From contig JALGQZ010000015.1 of the NCBI GenBank assembly GCA_023105745.1, forward strand, positions 23,727,499-23,791,498: a DNA stretch of 64,000 nt, written 5' to 3'. Origin of the DNA: Austropuccinia psidii. Its lineage: Eukaryota > Basidiomycota > Pucciniomycetes > Pucciniales > Sphaerophragmiaceae. The position numbers and the translations under genes are program-made. The notes under the pieces are model-generated. The model worked only from the letters and a program-made list of their open reading frames with translations. It was not told where the DNA came from and made no database searches. Below, piece after piece: positions 44,836 to 56,943 of this stretch; the stretch's first letter is position 1; each line of letters opens with the position of its first letter.

Positions 44836-45182
44836 TGTTAGATTTCCACAGCTCTTCCCCCGACTGAAACCTAATCTAAGTATATGTTAGGGTCTGGTCC
44901 ACGTCTTCCTCCTGTTTATTATCTCCTTCTCCCTTCCTCTTACAGCATCCAACCATCCCTTTCTAGTTTTCTCCTCTTCCCCGTCACATAAAAAAAACAC
45001 TCCCACTTTTCCTTCAACATATCTTTGCTTTTTGTTTTGTATCTCTCTCTATTCAAAAGTCTTCTGTTTCATACTATGGTATCATGAGCCCACTAATACC
45101 ATAAGACCATCACCTTTGCATCTGCTCTTTGTTACTTCTCATTCATTGTTTGTCCTTAGTTTGAAATTTTAAAACCTCAATA
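44836..45182 (+). repeat. 3' LTR of copia C1
   Basis: It starts TGTTAGATTTCCACAG directly after the polypurine tract and ends CTCAATA, followed by the target duplication ATGAA. Confidence 0.88.
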
Positions 45183-45187
45183 ATGAA

Positions 45188-45678
45188 GAGGTGGGACAAT
45201 GGATGATATGCTAATTAGCTATATCAGATTGTAGTACAATACCTTTTGGGTGGTAGGGAATGTGAGCCTTTGAGATATGACTACATATCCAAAAAGGGCA
45301 CAAAATAACTTTACAATAGTAAGAATTAAAAATACTATCTTAAAATAAGTAGAAATGTCATAAATACACATAAATTCTTCATTACCTCACAATCTAATGA
45401 ATAAACATGTGAAACAAGCTTAAAAAAAGCTTCCCCATGGTAAAATTCACATATAAAACCTTTATGTCATATCTGTAAAAATAATACTTACTGTTTAATA
45501 AGTAAAAATCCAATAAAAAGGCATAAGTTCTTGTTTATCTCAGAAACCAATGGAACAACATGGGCAATTATTTGCATCATTGCATTCCCCATTAAATATA
45601 AACATTTTTTTTCCACTCTTTAAATGCAATACCTAAGTAAATAACCTGAATATATGCACTTTTATGATCAGCACATAT
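45188..45678 (+). repeat. R tail and truncated 3' LTR-E
   Basis: Bases 45188-45260 are the end of relic R, with a GGGTGGTAGGGAA tract at 45248-45260. LTR-E starts at 45261 (TGTGAGCCTTTGAGATATGAC) and is cut after about 420 bp by an LTR-A at 45679. This ties LTR-E to the R lineage. Confidence 0.78.
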
Positions 45679-46569
45679 TGTCAGACTGTGACTCAAAACC
45701 TGAGCGCAAGCATGACAGGAAATACCATAAACCAATGGTAAAGCTAAGATACCACCAAAACATGGAGCTGGGACAAAACAGGTCAAAAGGTATCAACACA
45801 AATAGGAAACTAAACTCTTTCCAAATATACTAGTCCCATCATTATGGGAGAAAGAAGAACAAATTTATTCCTGCTCAAAGTTGTTGCTGAGCATAAACCT
45901 TAATTTCCACCTCACATCTGAAATCCAGAGGAAGAGGCTTAACCCCAGCAAATGGGTATTCAAATTGAATCTCTGAGTCAGGGCCAACAAATAGTACTAG
46001 CCAAATTGAGCTAACACCAAAATTACAAACATTATGGTCAGAATAATGTCAAATAAGGGTGAATAAAATATTCACCTCTCATGTAACTTCTACAGTTCAA
46101 GTGTGAGATACTTAAAGTGGGGTCATTTTGGAAAGTTCACAATCAGCGCTATCTGATTGTGCCATTCATTTCCCCATATCCCATTTACAACAAAGGGTAT
46201 GGAGCAAACAAGCTCCATACAGATATTGAGAAAATGGTATATCTGAATAACAAAGTTGGACATGGAATAGCTTTGTCATATTCAATGTTACCCATTGCAA
46301 ATGAGGTAACATTGTGTACATACCATCCAGGGTTACACAATAAACCTCCTTTGATCTCAATATCTCAAAGTAGTTTTAAGGCCAATACACTTTTTCTGTG
46401 GGATAATATCACATGATCATGATTATGAAGTGTCAATAGAGAAATAAGCATTTTCATACTTCAATAACTCATAGCTCATTCAATACTGGCATTCCATACA
46501 GGTTTTATACATCATTCTACATGTCAAACACGTCAGAAGAGGGCTGTGTGGTCCCCAGATGAAAGCTTG
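45679..46569 (+). repeat. LTR-A, 3' truncated
   Basis: It starts TGTCAGACTGTGACTCAAAACC and follows the family consensus to GGTCCCCAGATGAAA near 46565, where the similarity stops. It is more diverged than the other copies. Confidence 0.78.
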
Positions 46570-46829
46570 CAGGCATTTTATGTTTCATTTTTAATTAAAA
46601 ATGGTCCCAGGGCACCCCTTACATGTTTTTACAAATTTATAGCCAAAAGAGGCAAGTTTTTAGTAAAAACACAGAAGCTCTTACATGTTTTTTATAAATT
46701 TGCTTATGTATTTTTACCAATACCCTTTATTTATTCTTCAATTAATAAAAGTTTACTTAAATTAGAACTTAATAATGATATTAAGCTGGAAAATCAAACT
46801 AAAAACTGGAAGTATCCATCCTTCATTTT
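46570..46829. other. No gene seen
   Basis: AT-rich sequence between LTR fragments with no recognised element or convincing ORF. Confidence 0.4.
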
Positions 46830-47345
46830 TAAATTTGTGTTCACTTTTGTAATACACCTGCACATTTTGAAATCTCAATTGAAAATATTTCAATTCCTCA
46901 GATATTATAATCTGCACACAACACTGCAATTTCAAAACAGAAATTGATGATAAACACCACATGTAGTGAAAATTAGATACCTTTCTCGAGGATTCTCACA
47001 CTCCCATACAGAAAAGACCAAAATTTCATTTAACCTTGGGGTTTGCCTACAGAAATCCCATCCATTGGTGACCTACCCTGAATTTTGATATGAAATCCAC
47101 CAGTCAAATGAAATAAATTTCCATAAGTATGAGAAAAAATATTAAAACAAAGTTCACTCACCCTTGTCTCAAAAGATATTCTTTTTCAATGATTGTATTG
47201 AAAATTGTGTTTTTAATTTCATTTTTTAATAACAATGGTATTTTTACAATTTTGTTAATTATAATTTCAAATTCTATTGTTATATTTATTTAGTGATTAT
47301 ATTATAATATTTCATGGTCTTTTTCAGTATATTGAGATATCTGTA
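46830..47345 (-). repeat. Diverged LTR-B-like fragment
   Basis: Its blocks are collinear with LTR-B: TTCACTTTTGTAATACACCTGCACATTTTG-like start, TCAATTGAAAATA, CACCACATGTAGTG, GAGGATT and a final GGTCTTTTTCAGTATAT region. Similarity is much lower than among the other LTR-B copies, so it is an old insertion or a related family. Confidence 0.6.
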
Positions 47346-47935
47346 ATAATAATAACTTCCATCATAAAAAAACCAATTCAAAATTCACAGTTTAATCCAT
47401 CTTTATTAATCATATGATAATAGTCCAAGAAGAGCTCCATAATAATATCTTTTCTCAGAAAACTCAGTATCATATTAGGATTATCCCAAAATGGGAGAAA
47501 CACCTCATGAAGAGGACTCACCTGTATAGTATGGTATACCAGCTGGTACACCTAGAAAAAAAAATAGTAAGAGACTAATTTCACAAATTATGAAAGGAAT
47601 TATTCTAAGTTAAAAAGCTGTTTGAAATGTAGAGAAGTAATTAATTTATTCAGGATACATATAAGAATCACCCTAAAATACTGAAGCAATCAGAGAAGAA
47701 ATATTTAATGAGGAAATCCTCTAAGGAAAGGAAGGGATCACTTTGGAAGAAAGCCCTCAGGAGAGTCTTCTAGAGACTTAGTAAGATTCTGTGAGATTCT
47801 CAAAAAGGAGTGGAAAAGAAAGGAGAAAGAATTGAAACCAGAAAATAGACCAACGGATGAAGAAAATAGCATTTCAGGTGTCAGGTGAGTCTATTTTAAA
47901 GATTGTAAAATAGTACATGAAGCTTTTGCTATGCC
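47346..47935. other. No gene seen
   Basis: AT-rich stretch between LTR relics. No ORF, repeat family or RNA gene can be supported. Confidence 0.4.
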
Positions 47936-49288
47936 TCTGACATGGTGTAGATAATAAAAAGAGAATGGTTATAGTAGTATTTGGGCTTTACTTTAGAGAT
48001 ATGGTGGTGGTGAGCATTTCTGAAAGTTCTGGGTGCACTTAATATCAATCAATTAGCTATATAACAAGTAAAATCCTAATATTAGAGTATAACCTTATTG
48101 CTTTCAAAGGGTACAGCTGTTGTGTATTGTTCCAATATGTAGGAGATCAAGAGAATTCTGGGGGTTCTCCTTTGGAAGAGAAAAGGTCCCTTTTTATCCT
48201 GAAACTGGGTGGAAAGGGCCTCTGTACCTGCTCACAAAAGAAGAGTGAAGAATTTTCACTTTCAAGGACTGGTTTGTGGTTTTCACATAACCTTTATAGT
48301 CTAAATTGTGCTCAGATGTGGCTTTGAAACCACATCTGGGCAGTTTTAATCAATACAGGGCAAAAACTTTTTTTTGGGGACCACATAGCCCTCTACTGAT
48401 GTGTGTTACACGTATAATTCTGTAAAGAACCTGTATGGGGATCCCATACAGGCTAAAATGCAAGCTATTGAAGGATGAACAAGCTCATTTGTGGAATTGA
48501 CACCTCATATTCAAGGCTTTGGGATAGTATCCCATAGTAGAGGTGTCTTGACCAAATGTGGGACTTCAACCTGAAAAATGTCCCACAGCTTTTTCAGTTT
48601 TCAAGATATTTAGCTCAAGGATGATTCATTGTGTAGCCCTGAATAAGCTCTACACAATGGTAAATCATTTAGTATGGAAAAAATTTTGTATGGCAAAGTT
48701 GTTCCACCTTTAAGTTCCATTGTTCAGATATGGATTTCTCTTAAATACTTTTTGGAGTTTGTTTGCTTCATAGCTTATGTTATAACTGAGTCATGAGGAA
48801 GAAAATGGAACAAAAAGAAATACCTGATTTTTCTCACTCTAAAGAGACCCCACTTTAGGTGTCCCACACCAAAGATGTAGAAGTTAGATGGGAGGTGAAT
48901 ATTTTCTCCACTCTTATTTAGATTTATTTTTACCATACCTTCTATAGTTTTGATGCTAGCTCAATTTTGGTAGTACCATTGGATAGCCCTAGCTGAGAGA
49001 TTCAATTTTACCACCCATTCAATGGGTTTCAGCCTCTTTCTGTGGATTTTACATTAGAGGTTAAAATTGAGGTTTATTCACAGAAATTAATTTGAGCCTG
49101 AATAACTTGTTTATTCTGTGTCCTATGATTATGGGAGTTTTATATTTGGAAACAGGTGGCTTTAATATTTCTTTCAATGCCTTTTATGAGCCATTTTTGC
49201 TCAGTTACGTTTTGGGTGGTATCTTGATCTACCATTGTTTTATGGTATTTTGGCTGTCATGCTTGTGCTCTGGTTTTGTGTCACAGCC
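47936..49288 (-). repeat. Inverted, diverged LTR-A
   Basis: The reverse complement follows LTR-A from its start (ending on the plus strand as TTTTGGCTGTCATGCTTGTG...GTCACAGCCTTA at about 49288) back to its 3' part (TGACATGG near 47938). The LTR GGATAAAAAGG box appears inverted near 48190. Many substitutions and small indels mark it as old. Confidence 0.75.
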
Positions 49289-49430
49289 TTACACCAGGAG
49301 TATTAAGAACAAAATTATCTATCTCAGATATACCTTGATTCACTTCATATGGGAACATTCATACTTAAATCATGGCACAAAATGCTTTTCTCCCATAGAT
49401 ATGATTACAGAAATGACTAAGTACAAATTG
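49289..49430. other. Short unassigned spacer
   Basis: 142 bp between an inverted LTR-A and LTR-E with no recognised content. Confidence 0.35.
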
Positions 49431-51411
49431 TTTGAACTCTTGAGATATGACCACATATGCAAAAAGGTCACAAGAAATATTTAAAATAATTATACATTAA
49501 AAATAATTGCCTTAAAATTTCCAAAATGCCATAAATTGGCATAAAACTTGGTTTAACTTAAAAACCAATTACTAAACATGTGAAATAAATTATACCATTG
49601 TATTCCCCATGGTAAAATACACATATACCATTTTTATGGCATATCTGTAAAGTCAATATTTAATGAGTTATAAGTAATAATACCTTATAAAAAACATAAA
49701 TCCTTAATTATTTCAAGTATCAATGGAAAAACATGTAAAATAAGCTGTACCATTGGATTCTCCATAAAAGTCCACACATAAAACAATTAAGGAGCTAATA
49801 TCCAAAGTCAATTCTTAATGAGTTAAGCTGAATATATGCACTTTCTTGGTCAACGCATATATTCAAGGATTTCAGCTAATATCTTTTGAAATATGCATGA
49901 TAGAGGGATGAACCAAAAACAAAGTCATCACTTAATTACTGTAGGAATACAGAAATGAACTTTATTTCACAAGTTACAAACAAGGTTAAAACCTGTAAGG
50001 GATTATTGATTAAAATCAATAGAGCTGTTGACCACTTGGTTGTGAAAGTGGTACAAACTTAAAAAAAAGTAGACAGTTGGATTCTACTAGTTCATTCGTG
50101 AAGAATGATGTATTTTTTATTATAGTATTCAAGGTATAACCCCTTGAAATCATGGTTTTAAGTTTAAAATATTAAATTTTGACAGAAAAGATGAGTTACA
50201 AGGAAAATGATCAAAAATAGAGTTTTTATGATATAATAAAATTCTCCTGGCAGCATAATAAGGTTATTTCAAGGTATTATAATTCACTGTATGAATTGAT
50301 GTAGCATGTAGAACTTAAAAGTTATTAAGAATCAAAGTTTGAGCTTAATTTGATCATTCATGATCACTCACTGTAACCTTAAATTAGGTTTAACAGCCAT
50401 ATGAGAGATACAATTGGTGAATACTATTAGTTTATTATTAAAACTAATAAAATCCACTAATTTTGGGGTTCTTAAAAGCCTTGACATCATCAAACTTAGA
50501 GTTATAGTGATAACTCTAAATAATGGCATAATAATGAGATAATATGGTTTGATCATGATGTAATCATCACCAAACCTTGAACTATTGATCAATTCCAGTG
50601 GATATAATCAGGACACGTCTACTAGAAGCCTGTTGGACTATAGGAGGAAGGAATTGAATATAAATAGAGCTCTTTTTACTCTATTTCTCCCTCAGATGCT
50701 TACAAAACATTAAATCATTATATAAAAAGGTAATTTCTTTATTCTTTATATATAAAACTTTTGTATTATTAAAGACCAAAGATAAAATTATAATAATCTT
50801 CATCTTTAACATGATTATTGCAATCATTGAATTTTTTTGTTTAAATTTCTCTTAAAAACCTCAATTCCACGTAAAACCAAGAAAATTTGTAATTTGTCTT
50901 AAATTTTATTGTAACTACAATTTAAACAAGTTGTATTTACATTTCTAGGCGTAAAATTATTCAAAATTATTATAATCAAGCATTAAAAGTAGGTTATTTC
51001 TCTTATTATGATAATTTTTCTCCATTATTACTTTTGATAATTCTATAATTGATATAAATAGTATTTATATTAATTTATAACTTAAATATTGGTAATATTA
51101 TTGTTATTAATTGTTTTTTATTAATAAAAAACAATTTTTTACGTCTTTATTATTGTTGGTAACAATAATAAAGTGCTTTTAAATATATTAATTATCTTAT
51201 ATTAATATATTTATTTTTTATATATTTTTTTTATAATATAAATTATATTATTATATTTATTTAATAATCTAATTATTCTACACCATAATTATGAAAATTC
51301 TTTATTGTTATAGTTATTTTTATCTTATCTATTTCATTCATAAGGACATTCATAGTAGAATAAGTAAAATATTAGTAATTTTTACTTATTGTTTCATAGT
51401 CAAACCTTACG
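49431..51411 (+). repeat. LTR-E, diverged, probably solo
   Basis: It is 1981 bp, collinear with 27199-29223. The termini have decayed (TTTGAACT...CCTTACG). The flanking 5-mers AATTG and AATGG differ by one base, which suits an old solo LTR with a worn target duplication. A TATAAATA box is at 50659-50666. Confidence 0.8.
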
Positions 51412-52680
51412 AATGGTATAGCTACAGTAAAAATTAAGGAAAATTTGAAATTGAATTTTTTGTTGAAAATTTCTATCAAATAGTAATAAGTAACATAGAA
51501 GAGTTATCAGAGAATGAAGGGGAAATTGGCAAAGATATAGAAACCCAAATAAATCTTTGCACTAAGGGTCAAGAAATCAGAACATATATTGAAGGAATTC
51601 TAGGATATTAAACAGCTTATTGAATAAAGGTACAATTAGATAAGGAATATGTGGCAAGGCGCTACCTTCAAGAAAATCAAAGACTTGATAGATGTCCAAT
51701 TTATTCCCAAATACCCAAAAAGAAAGGGGATTTCTAAATATTACCAAATGGAAGAAGTTAATGAGGAATATGGTGCAATCATAACCAAAAATATACCCTT
51801 ATATAAAAGATGATATCAATAAAAATTAAGAAATATTGGTCTTTCTTCTTCAAGTGTAAGAGAATAAAGCTATGAGAAAGTGGGAATTAAAAATCTCTTG
51901 TTCAAGCTCTGGTTGGAGGATATATAATAACTAGAAGGGATGTCTTGAGATTGTATATTGAGTAAGATTTGGATGCCAAACTTCTCAGTCACAAAAAAGA
52001 AATATTCTCAAAGTGAAGCTCAATACAAAGGGAATAGCCTGGAATACAAAGCCTGGGAAGAATTTTTGAAAAAAATGAAATATATTTGACTCAAAATTAA
52101 GAATTCACAACAAGAAGAACCTCAAAAAATGATTTTGGGGAAAAATCCAGTGAAAGAAGTATTGAGTCAATTAAGAAATATCTTAGAAAAAATTAATCTT
52201 AAAAATAGGAATTCAAGGGACATGAATTATAATTATGATAAGCATACTCCCCAGAATAATCAACAATACAAGAAAAGAAGTCCTTTAACACCTGTATCAT
52301 ATAGCCACCAAATGTATATTCCTGCACAAATCGTTCCAAAAAAACTTTCCAAATTTATCGCTCTATAGAATAAGGGAAAAAAGAAGCAATAGAAGATTTT
52401 CAGAAATGGGAAAATCACACACCAACACAAATTTCTCAAGCAAATGACCCATTTTCATGAAAACTTGTACTCAGAACAATGAAACAAAGAGCTAAAAGAC
52501 AAAGTCAAACCCTCAGAAATTTAAAAGAAAAGTCAAATATCAACACATATTTCAGGGAGGAAAAGGAAGAAGAAATACTCATTGTAATGAAAATTCAAGA
52601 AATAAACTCTCACAGAGAATAATAAGCTCAACTATCAAGTTGAGAAATGTGAAAATAACCAAAAAAATGAGGAAAAATAA
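51412..52680 (+). pseudogene. Possible degenerate retroelement coding sequence
   Basis: Plus-strand translation shows runs rich in E, K, Q, Y and N with few stops, for example VQLDKEYVARRYLQENQRL near 51628-51685, and an open stretch at 52129-52368 continuing, across a frameshift, into EAIEDFQKWENHTPTQIS near 52386-52440. Such composition resembles a rust retroelement gag, but no zinc knuckle or named domain is visible. It directly follows an LTR-E, so it could be the remains of an internal region. I do not recognise the protein, and chance ORFs in AT-rich DNA remain possible. Confidence 0.3.
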
Positions 52681-55111
52681 ATTAAGAAAACAGATTTCAG
52701 AGTTTATTGGTATAAAATATTATATTTAAATCATGATAATAATTTTTTGCCCAATTTTTTAAGATTCAAGCTCAATTAAAATATGTATTGAAAAAACAAA
52801 AAATATCATAATAATATCATTTTATGTATATCACCTGAGTTCTTTTATTATTGAAGTTAAGCTTTCAAATGATATGATAAAATAATAGTATAATTTGACT
52901 ACTTAAGACAAATATGAAAGACTGAAAGACTGAAATATAAACATTGTTTCTGGTTAATTAAGTAAATAGCTTACACACAAAAATACTCAATAAAAATATA
53001 ATGAAGTTTGAATATGAAGAAATTTAAATTATTAAAGTAAGAAAATAATATAATAAATATATTATTTCTACAAAATACAACAAGAGAAAAGAGCTTGAGA
53101 TATGATTCCCATAATACATAATGGTGAAAAGACTTGGAAATATTTGTTGGTAAAATTATACTTTCAAATTTTTATCTTTCTTTCATAAAGAGTAACATTA
53201 TTGTAATCTACATGAAACACAGTTACATAGAAATCCCTCTGTGACTTCTTAAGAGGCAAAGAGGATTTGAAAAGAAACACAAGAAAGAAAAAGAACAGTG
53301 AATCTCTAATCAACTTCAAAGACCAGACACCATTAACTGTAGAAAGGGCCAAGAAATCAAGGAAAAACCCACAAAAATAGGCTAAGACAATAATAGTTAT
53401 GAAACAAGCTTTCAACTTCAAAGGAAAATCTACAAAGAATGTAGAGCATACCGCTTCTCAAGGCCCTCAAAAGGGTTAATGAAGCTTGAAAAAGAAATAT
53501 TTTTTTTCCGGTGTTATTTTGCACATTGTCAACATGAAAACTACATTCATTAGAGATCTTTATATCCAAGTAGAATTTTGCTTCACTGTAATTAATTTTT
53601 AGACCATGGAGATTTTAATATTGACCAAATATCCCATCTGAGGCTATCTAAGGATTATTAATGAGGAAAATATTAAAGATTTAATTTGAGATATATTGTC
53701 ATGCTAATATTACCAAATGAGGTAGCAAATGTGTCCCTACCAAATTCATCTATATTTTCTGGATAATAAGTCTGCTTTTTTTACTTGATAACATTTTTAG
53801 CTGAAAATTACTGTTTTAAGTATTCATCTTACTATGATGATTATATTGAAAGTGAATCTTCAAGAAAGATTAATTATGAACAGTTTTTATAGCCAAACTT
53901 GTCCCAAGATATACATTTAAGCGATGAGCTCAGCCTGTGATGGGATATCGCACTTAGAATTCCTGAATTCAAAGACCTCCAATTGAGATTGAAATTCACA
54001 ATTGAGAAAATTTGGAGGTATTTTTTTCAGCTCTGGAGTTTATTATTAATTGAACGTCCTCTATGATGTGTTTTGTGTTCCATTATTTAACAAACACTGG
54101 ATTTGAAGGTGAAAGATATTAATCCATATTCAATTCAAGCTAAATAATATTCAATAAAACAATTCACAACCATGGGAAAATGGGGACCAACCAAAGGTAA
54201 CAATTTGTAAATTATGGAAAGCTTCATTCATTAAGAATTATAATTACGTAACAGTGTGAAAATCACTATGTATAATAATATCTATGCTTTAATTTCCATA
54301 GAGTATAAATTTATTCAATTCAACACCCGTAGTTATATCACAATCCATTAAATCCTAATTTGTGAAGCTTTCTTATAATATAGACTTATATCTATCAATA
54401 ACATCTCGCCATTTTCCTTTTGTAGAAGAGAGTTTTACAGGAATATGTAATTTAAAGAATACTTATTAGCTTTATATGGTGGGCCACTTGGAAGTAAATA
54501 ACTTATTTTAGCGGAATGAAGAAAGTTTTAGTGGAATATTTATCATTTCTACGCATGAGAAAATACAAATTTGGTTGATATCAATATTTCTTGACTCAGA
54601 ATTGATTTTTTTTCAAATTCTTCCGTTATGAAGGTATTGGGCCATTTCTGGGAATCACTGGAGTGATCGAAAAAGAAAATGAGTTTTTCGATGAAAGTTT
54701 CTTAAAATATAAATTTAGAATTTTGCAAAATACATTTGAAAAGTCATTAATTACAATCTCTAACATGGAGCTCCGGTTTCAAGTGTGGAAAATAAATTTT
54801 TTTAAAAGATTTAAGGGAGAACTTCTATTCGAGTTCTTCCTCATCTTGGGTTATGCAGAAAACTGAGAATCTCTGTTAAAATTTATCTCTATCATTAATT
54901 AAGCTATTCCTTTGTAAACTGTACAGTTCAAAAATTTAAATTGAATCAAAGTTTGAATTATTTCTCAGTCGTGTTTATGAAATTTGGTCTTTATGAAGGG
55001 CTGAGCTCAAAGCTGATCACTATTCTTTAAGAGTGTTCCACTGAGCGTCGGGGGAGCTCATAGTTTTCCAAATATACCAAAAAAAATACTAGTCAAACTA
55101 AATCTTCAATC
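52681..55111. other. AT-rich region without a supported gene
   Basis: No LTR family of this window was recognised here. Small ORFs exist on both strands (53164-53421 and 53357-53569 on the minus strand, 54663-54866 on the plus strand). None has a domain. The region just upstream of 55112 would hold the promoter of the acidic-protein gene. No clear TATA box was identified. Confidence 0.4.
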
Positions 55112-56003
55112 ATGGAAAATAATCCATCCAGGGTCAAGCGCCCTGCCACTCCTCCTGGTATCTCCTCCCCTCTCTCTAGCTATCCTACTGGATCCCCCAA
55201 TCAAAGATCCAAAAAAAGGCGCCTAAACAATAGAATTCAGACAGACAATGTTCATATGGATGAAGGCTTTGCTCAAAGCGCCCCTTTTCAAGTTTGCAGC
55301 CAAAGCCACACCTTCCGTGTGAGACCTAATGGCACACTAAAAATTGTCAAACACCGAAGGCCAATGGACCATAGGCCAGATGATGCAAAATTTGCCGATG
55401 TCGTAGAGGAATTTGAGGAAGATGATGATGAGGAGGATGACCAAGATGATGACGAGGATGACCAAGAGGTTGAAGATGACGAAGAAGCTGAAGCTGAAGC
55501 TGAAGAGGATGACGAGGAAGAAAATGATGACAAACATGAAGATAACGAAGATGAGCTCAATAATGAATTTGAGGACGAAGATTATCAATCTGCTGAATTT
55601 GACGAAAATCATGAAGATGAAGATGTGGAGCATGAGGAAGAAGACGAAGATGCGGAATATGTTTTGGATGAAGATTATTACCAGAATCAGGCATACGAGG
55701 ATGAGAAGGAATATGAGTACGTTGATAATCATCTCTCAAAAGGTTTTTTTGGGATGTTAATGTTGATCTATTGACTTCTGAATATCGAATTATTTTTTTC
55801 AGTAAACAGTTCTAAAATTTGCCTATTCACCTGTTTGGGTTTTGGTAGTTCACGATAACTTCATTTATATAATTACACGACTATATCATTTCTGACTTTA
55901 CGTTTTATGTTTTTTATTTCTAGAAATTCAGCCTCAAAAGAACTATTATGAAACGAAATCTGACGACTGTGGTCTTAATCAATACTCTGGTGGGGAGAGA
56001 CCT
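55112..56003 (+). CDS. Candidate host gene: very acidic nuclear-type protein, first two exons
   Basis: Exon 1 (55112-55742) starts at ATG after AATCTTCAATC. It encodes an N-terminus rich in S and P with TPP, a basic cluster RSKKRRLNNR (about residues 32-41, a likely nuclear localisation signal), a moderately conserved-looking middle (about 55-95: FRVRPNGTLKIVKHRRP), and then about 110 residues dominated by D and E. A donor AAAG|GTTTTT at 55743 and acceptor TTTCTAG at 55923 give a 181-nt intron. Exon 2 (55924-56003) stays open in phase and ends at CCT|GTAAGC. No domain or homologue is recognised. Long acidic tails with a basic nuclear signal are typical of histone chaperones and chromatin proteins, so a nuclear role is an inference. 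It is the only candidate here that is clearly not a transposon. Confidence 0.55.
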
Positions 56004-56943
56004 GTAAGCTGGTGTAACTACTCAATTTTCTATGGCATTCTAAATGGATATTTTAAATCTGATTCCCATATTTTATTGGCTTGATGTTACAGATTATTAA
56101 ATAATTTGTTTTTTCCTTTGCGAAACATAGTTTTATGGAGAATTGAGAAAAGGTAAGACGTATATTTTGGTATCTGGAATTATCTTTTCATACGAAATGA
56201 ACTAAAATAGATAAATTATTTTATTAATTTCTGCAAAGGACTGCGATTATTTTTGACGAAAATTTATGGTTCTCTCATTTTGATCTTTGAAATTTATTGT
56301 TTTTGATATTGCAAAGAATTTTTTTTATGAAATCTATTTGAATTAAGTGAGTCGTGAGGAATAAATGGAATGAGCTTTGGGGAAATAGGCTTTTTTTTAT
56401 AGAAAGGAATGAAAACTTACAGCCAAAGATGAATAGAAATATCCGTGGGACCAATAAAACTATGAAACTGAATGTTCAAGAAATCTGACTCCATAGGAAT
56501 TCAAGTCCAATGAACTGATGAGCTCAACATTTCAATGAATGAAGCTCTTAAGAATTCAGGGGAAAGCACTTCGTGTTAAGTTCAAAATGCTTGAGTTTAA
56601 AATAAATAGGAAGTCTTAGTAATGTCGAATACAATGGTTTGATAAAATGCCTTGATAGCAGATAACTTGTCGATCCCTGTTTACCTCCTTATGGATTATG
56701 AAATACCAGTTCTAACTACGTCTATATTTCTTTCATTGCTTGTCTTCCTTTTTATTTCCTTAGGCTCCTTGGTCACTGCGTCACTCCTCTTTCCTTAGTC
56801 CATCGGGTAAGACATATTGTATTTCATCTTAAATTTTTCCTTCTTTCTTTTTAAGGATTAGGACACCAGATAACCCATATTTGAAACTTGTCTCATTTTC
56901 AGCTGGTTATGGCAGAGCTCAATGTAGAGATAACCAGAGATAG
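56004..56943 (+). other. Tentative 3' exons of the acidic-protein gene
   Basis: Two continuations are possible. In one, exon 56764-56806 (acceptor CCTTAG, donor CGG|GTAAG) and terminal exon 56903-56943 (acceptor TTTTCAG, stop TAG) follow exon 2 in phase and give a 264-residue protein. In the other, a 22-nt exon at 56131-56152 (between CATAG and GTAAG) is included, and the protein then stops at TAG 56796-56798. The splice sites are good in all cases; transcript data are needed to choose. Confidence 0.35.

Larger units (their letters stand above)
40555..45182 (+). mobile_element. Copia element C1, full length but inactive
   Basis: This 4.63 kb Ty1/copia element has LTRs of 343 and 347 bp and a polypurine tract GCAAGGGGGAG (44825-44835). 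The 5-bp repeats ATGAA lie at 40550-40554 and 45183-45187. The LTRs begin TGTTAG and, judged by the target duplication, end CTCAATA rather than CA. It lies inside relic R: R sequence resumes at 45188 and runs to its own 3' LTR. Pol stays in one frame over almost its whole length but carries about ten nonsense codons. Confidence 0.9.

Noticed and set aside
55288..55760. Serine-rich, hydrophobic and lysine/methionine-rich ORFs over the acidic gene
   Set aside because: They are shadows of the GAA/GAT-rich repeat in other frames and on the other strand; only the D/E frame has splice sites that extend it.
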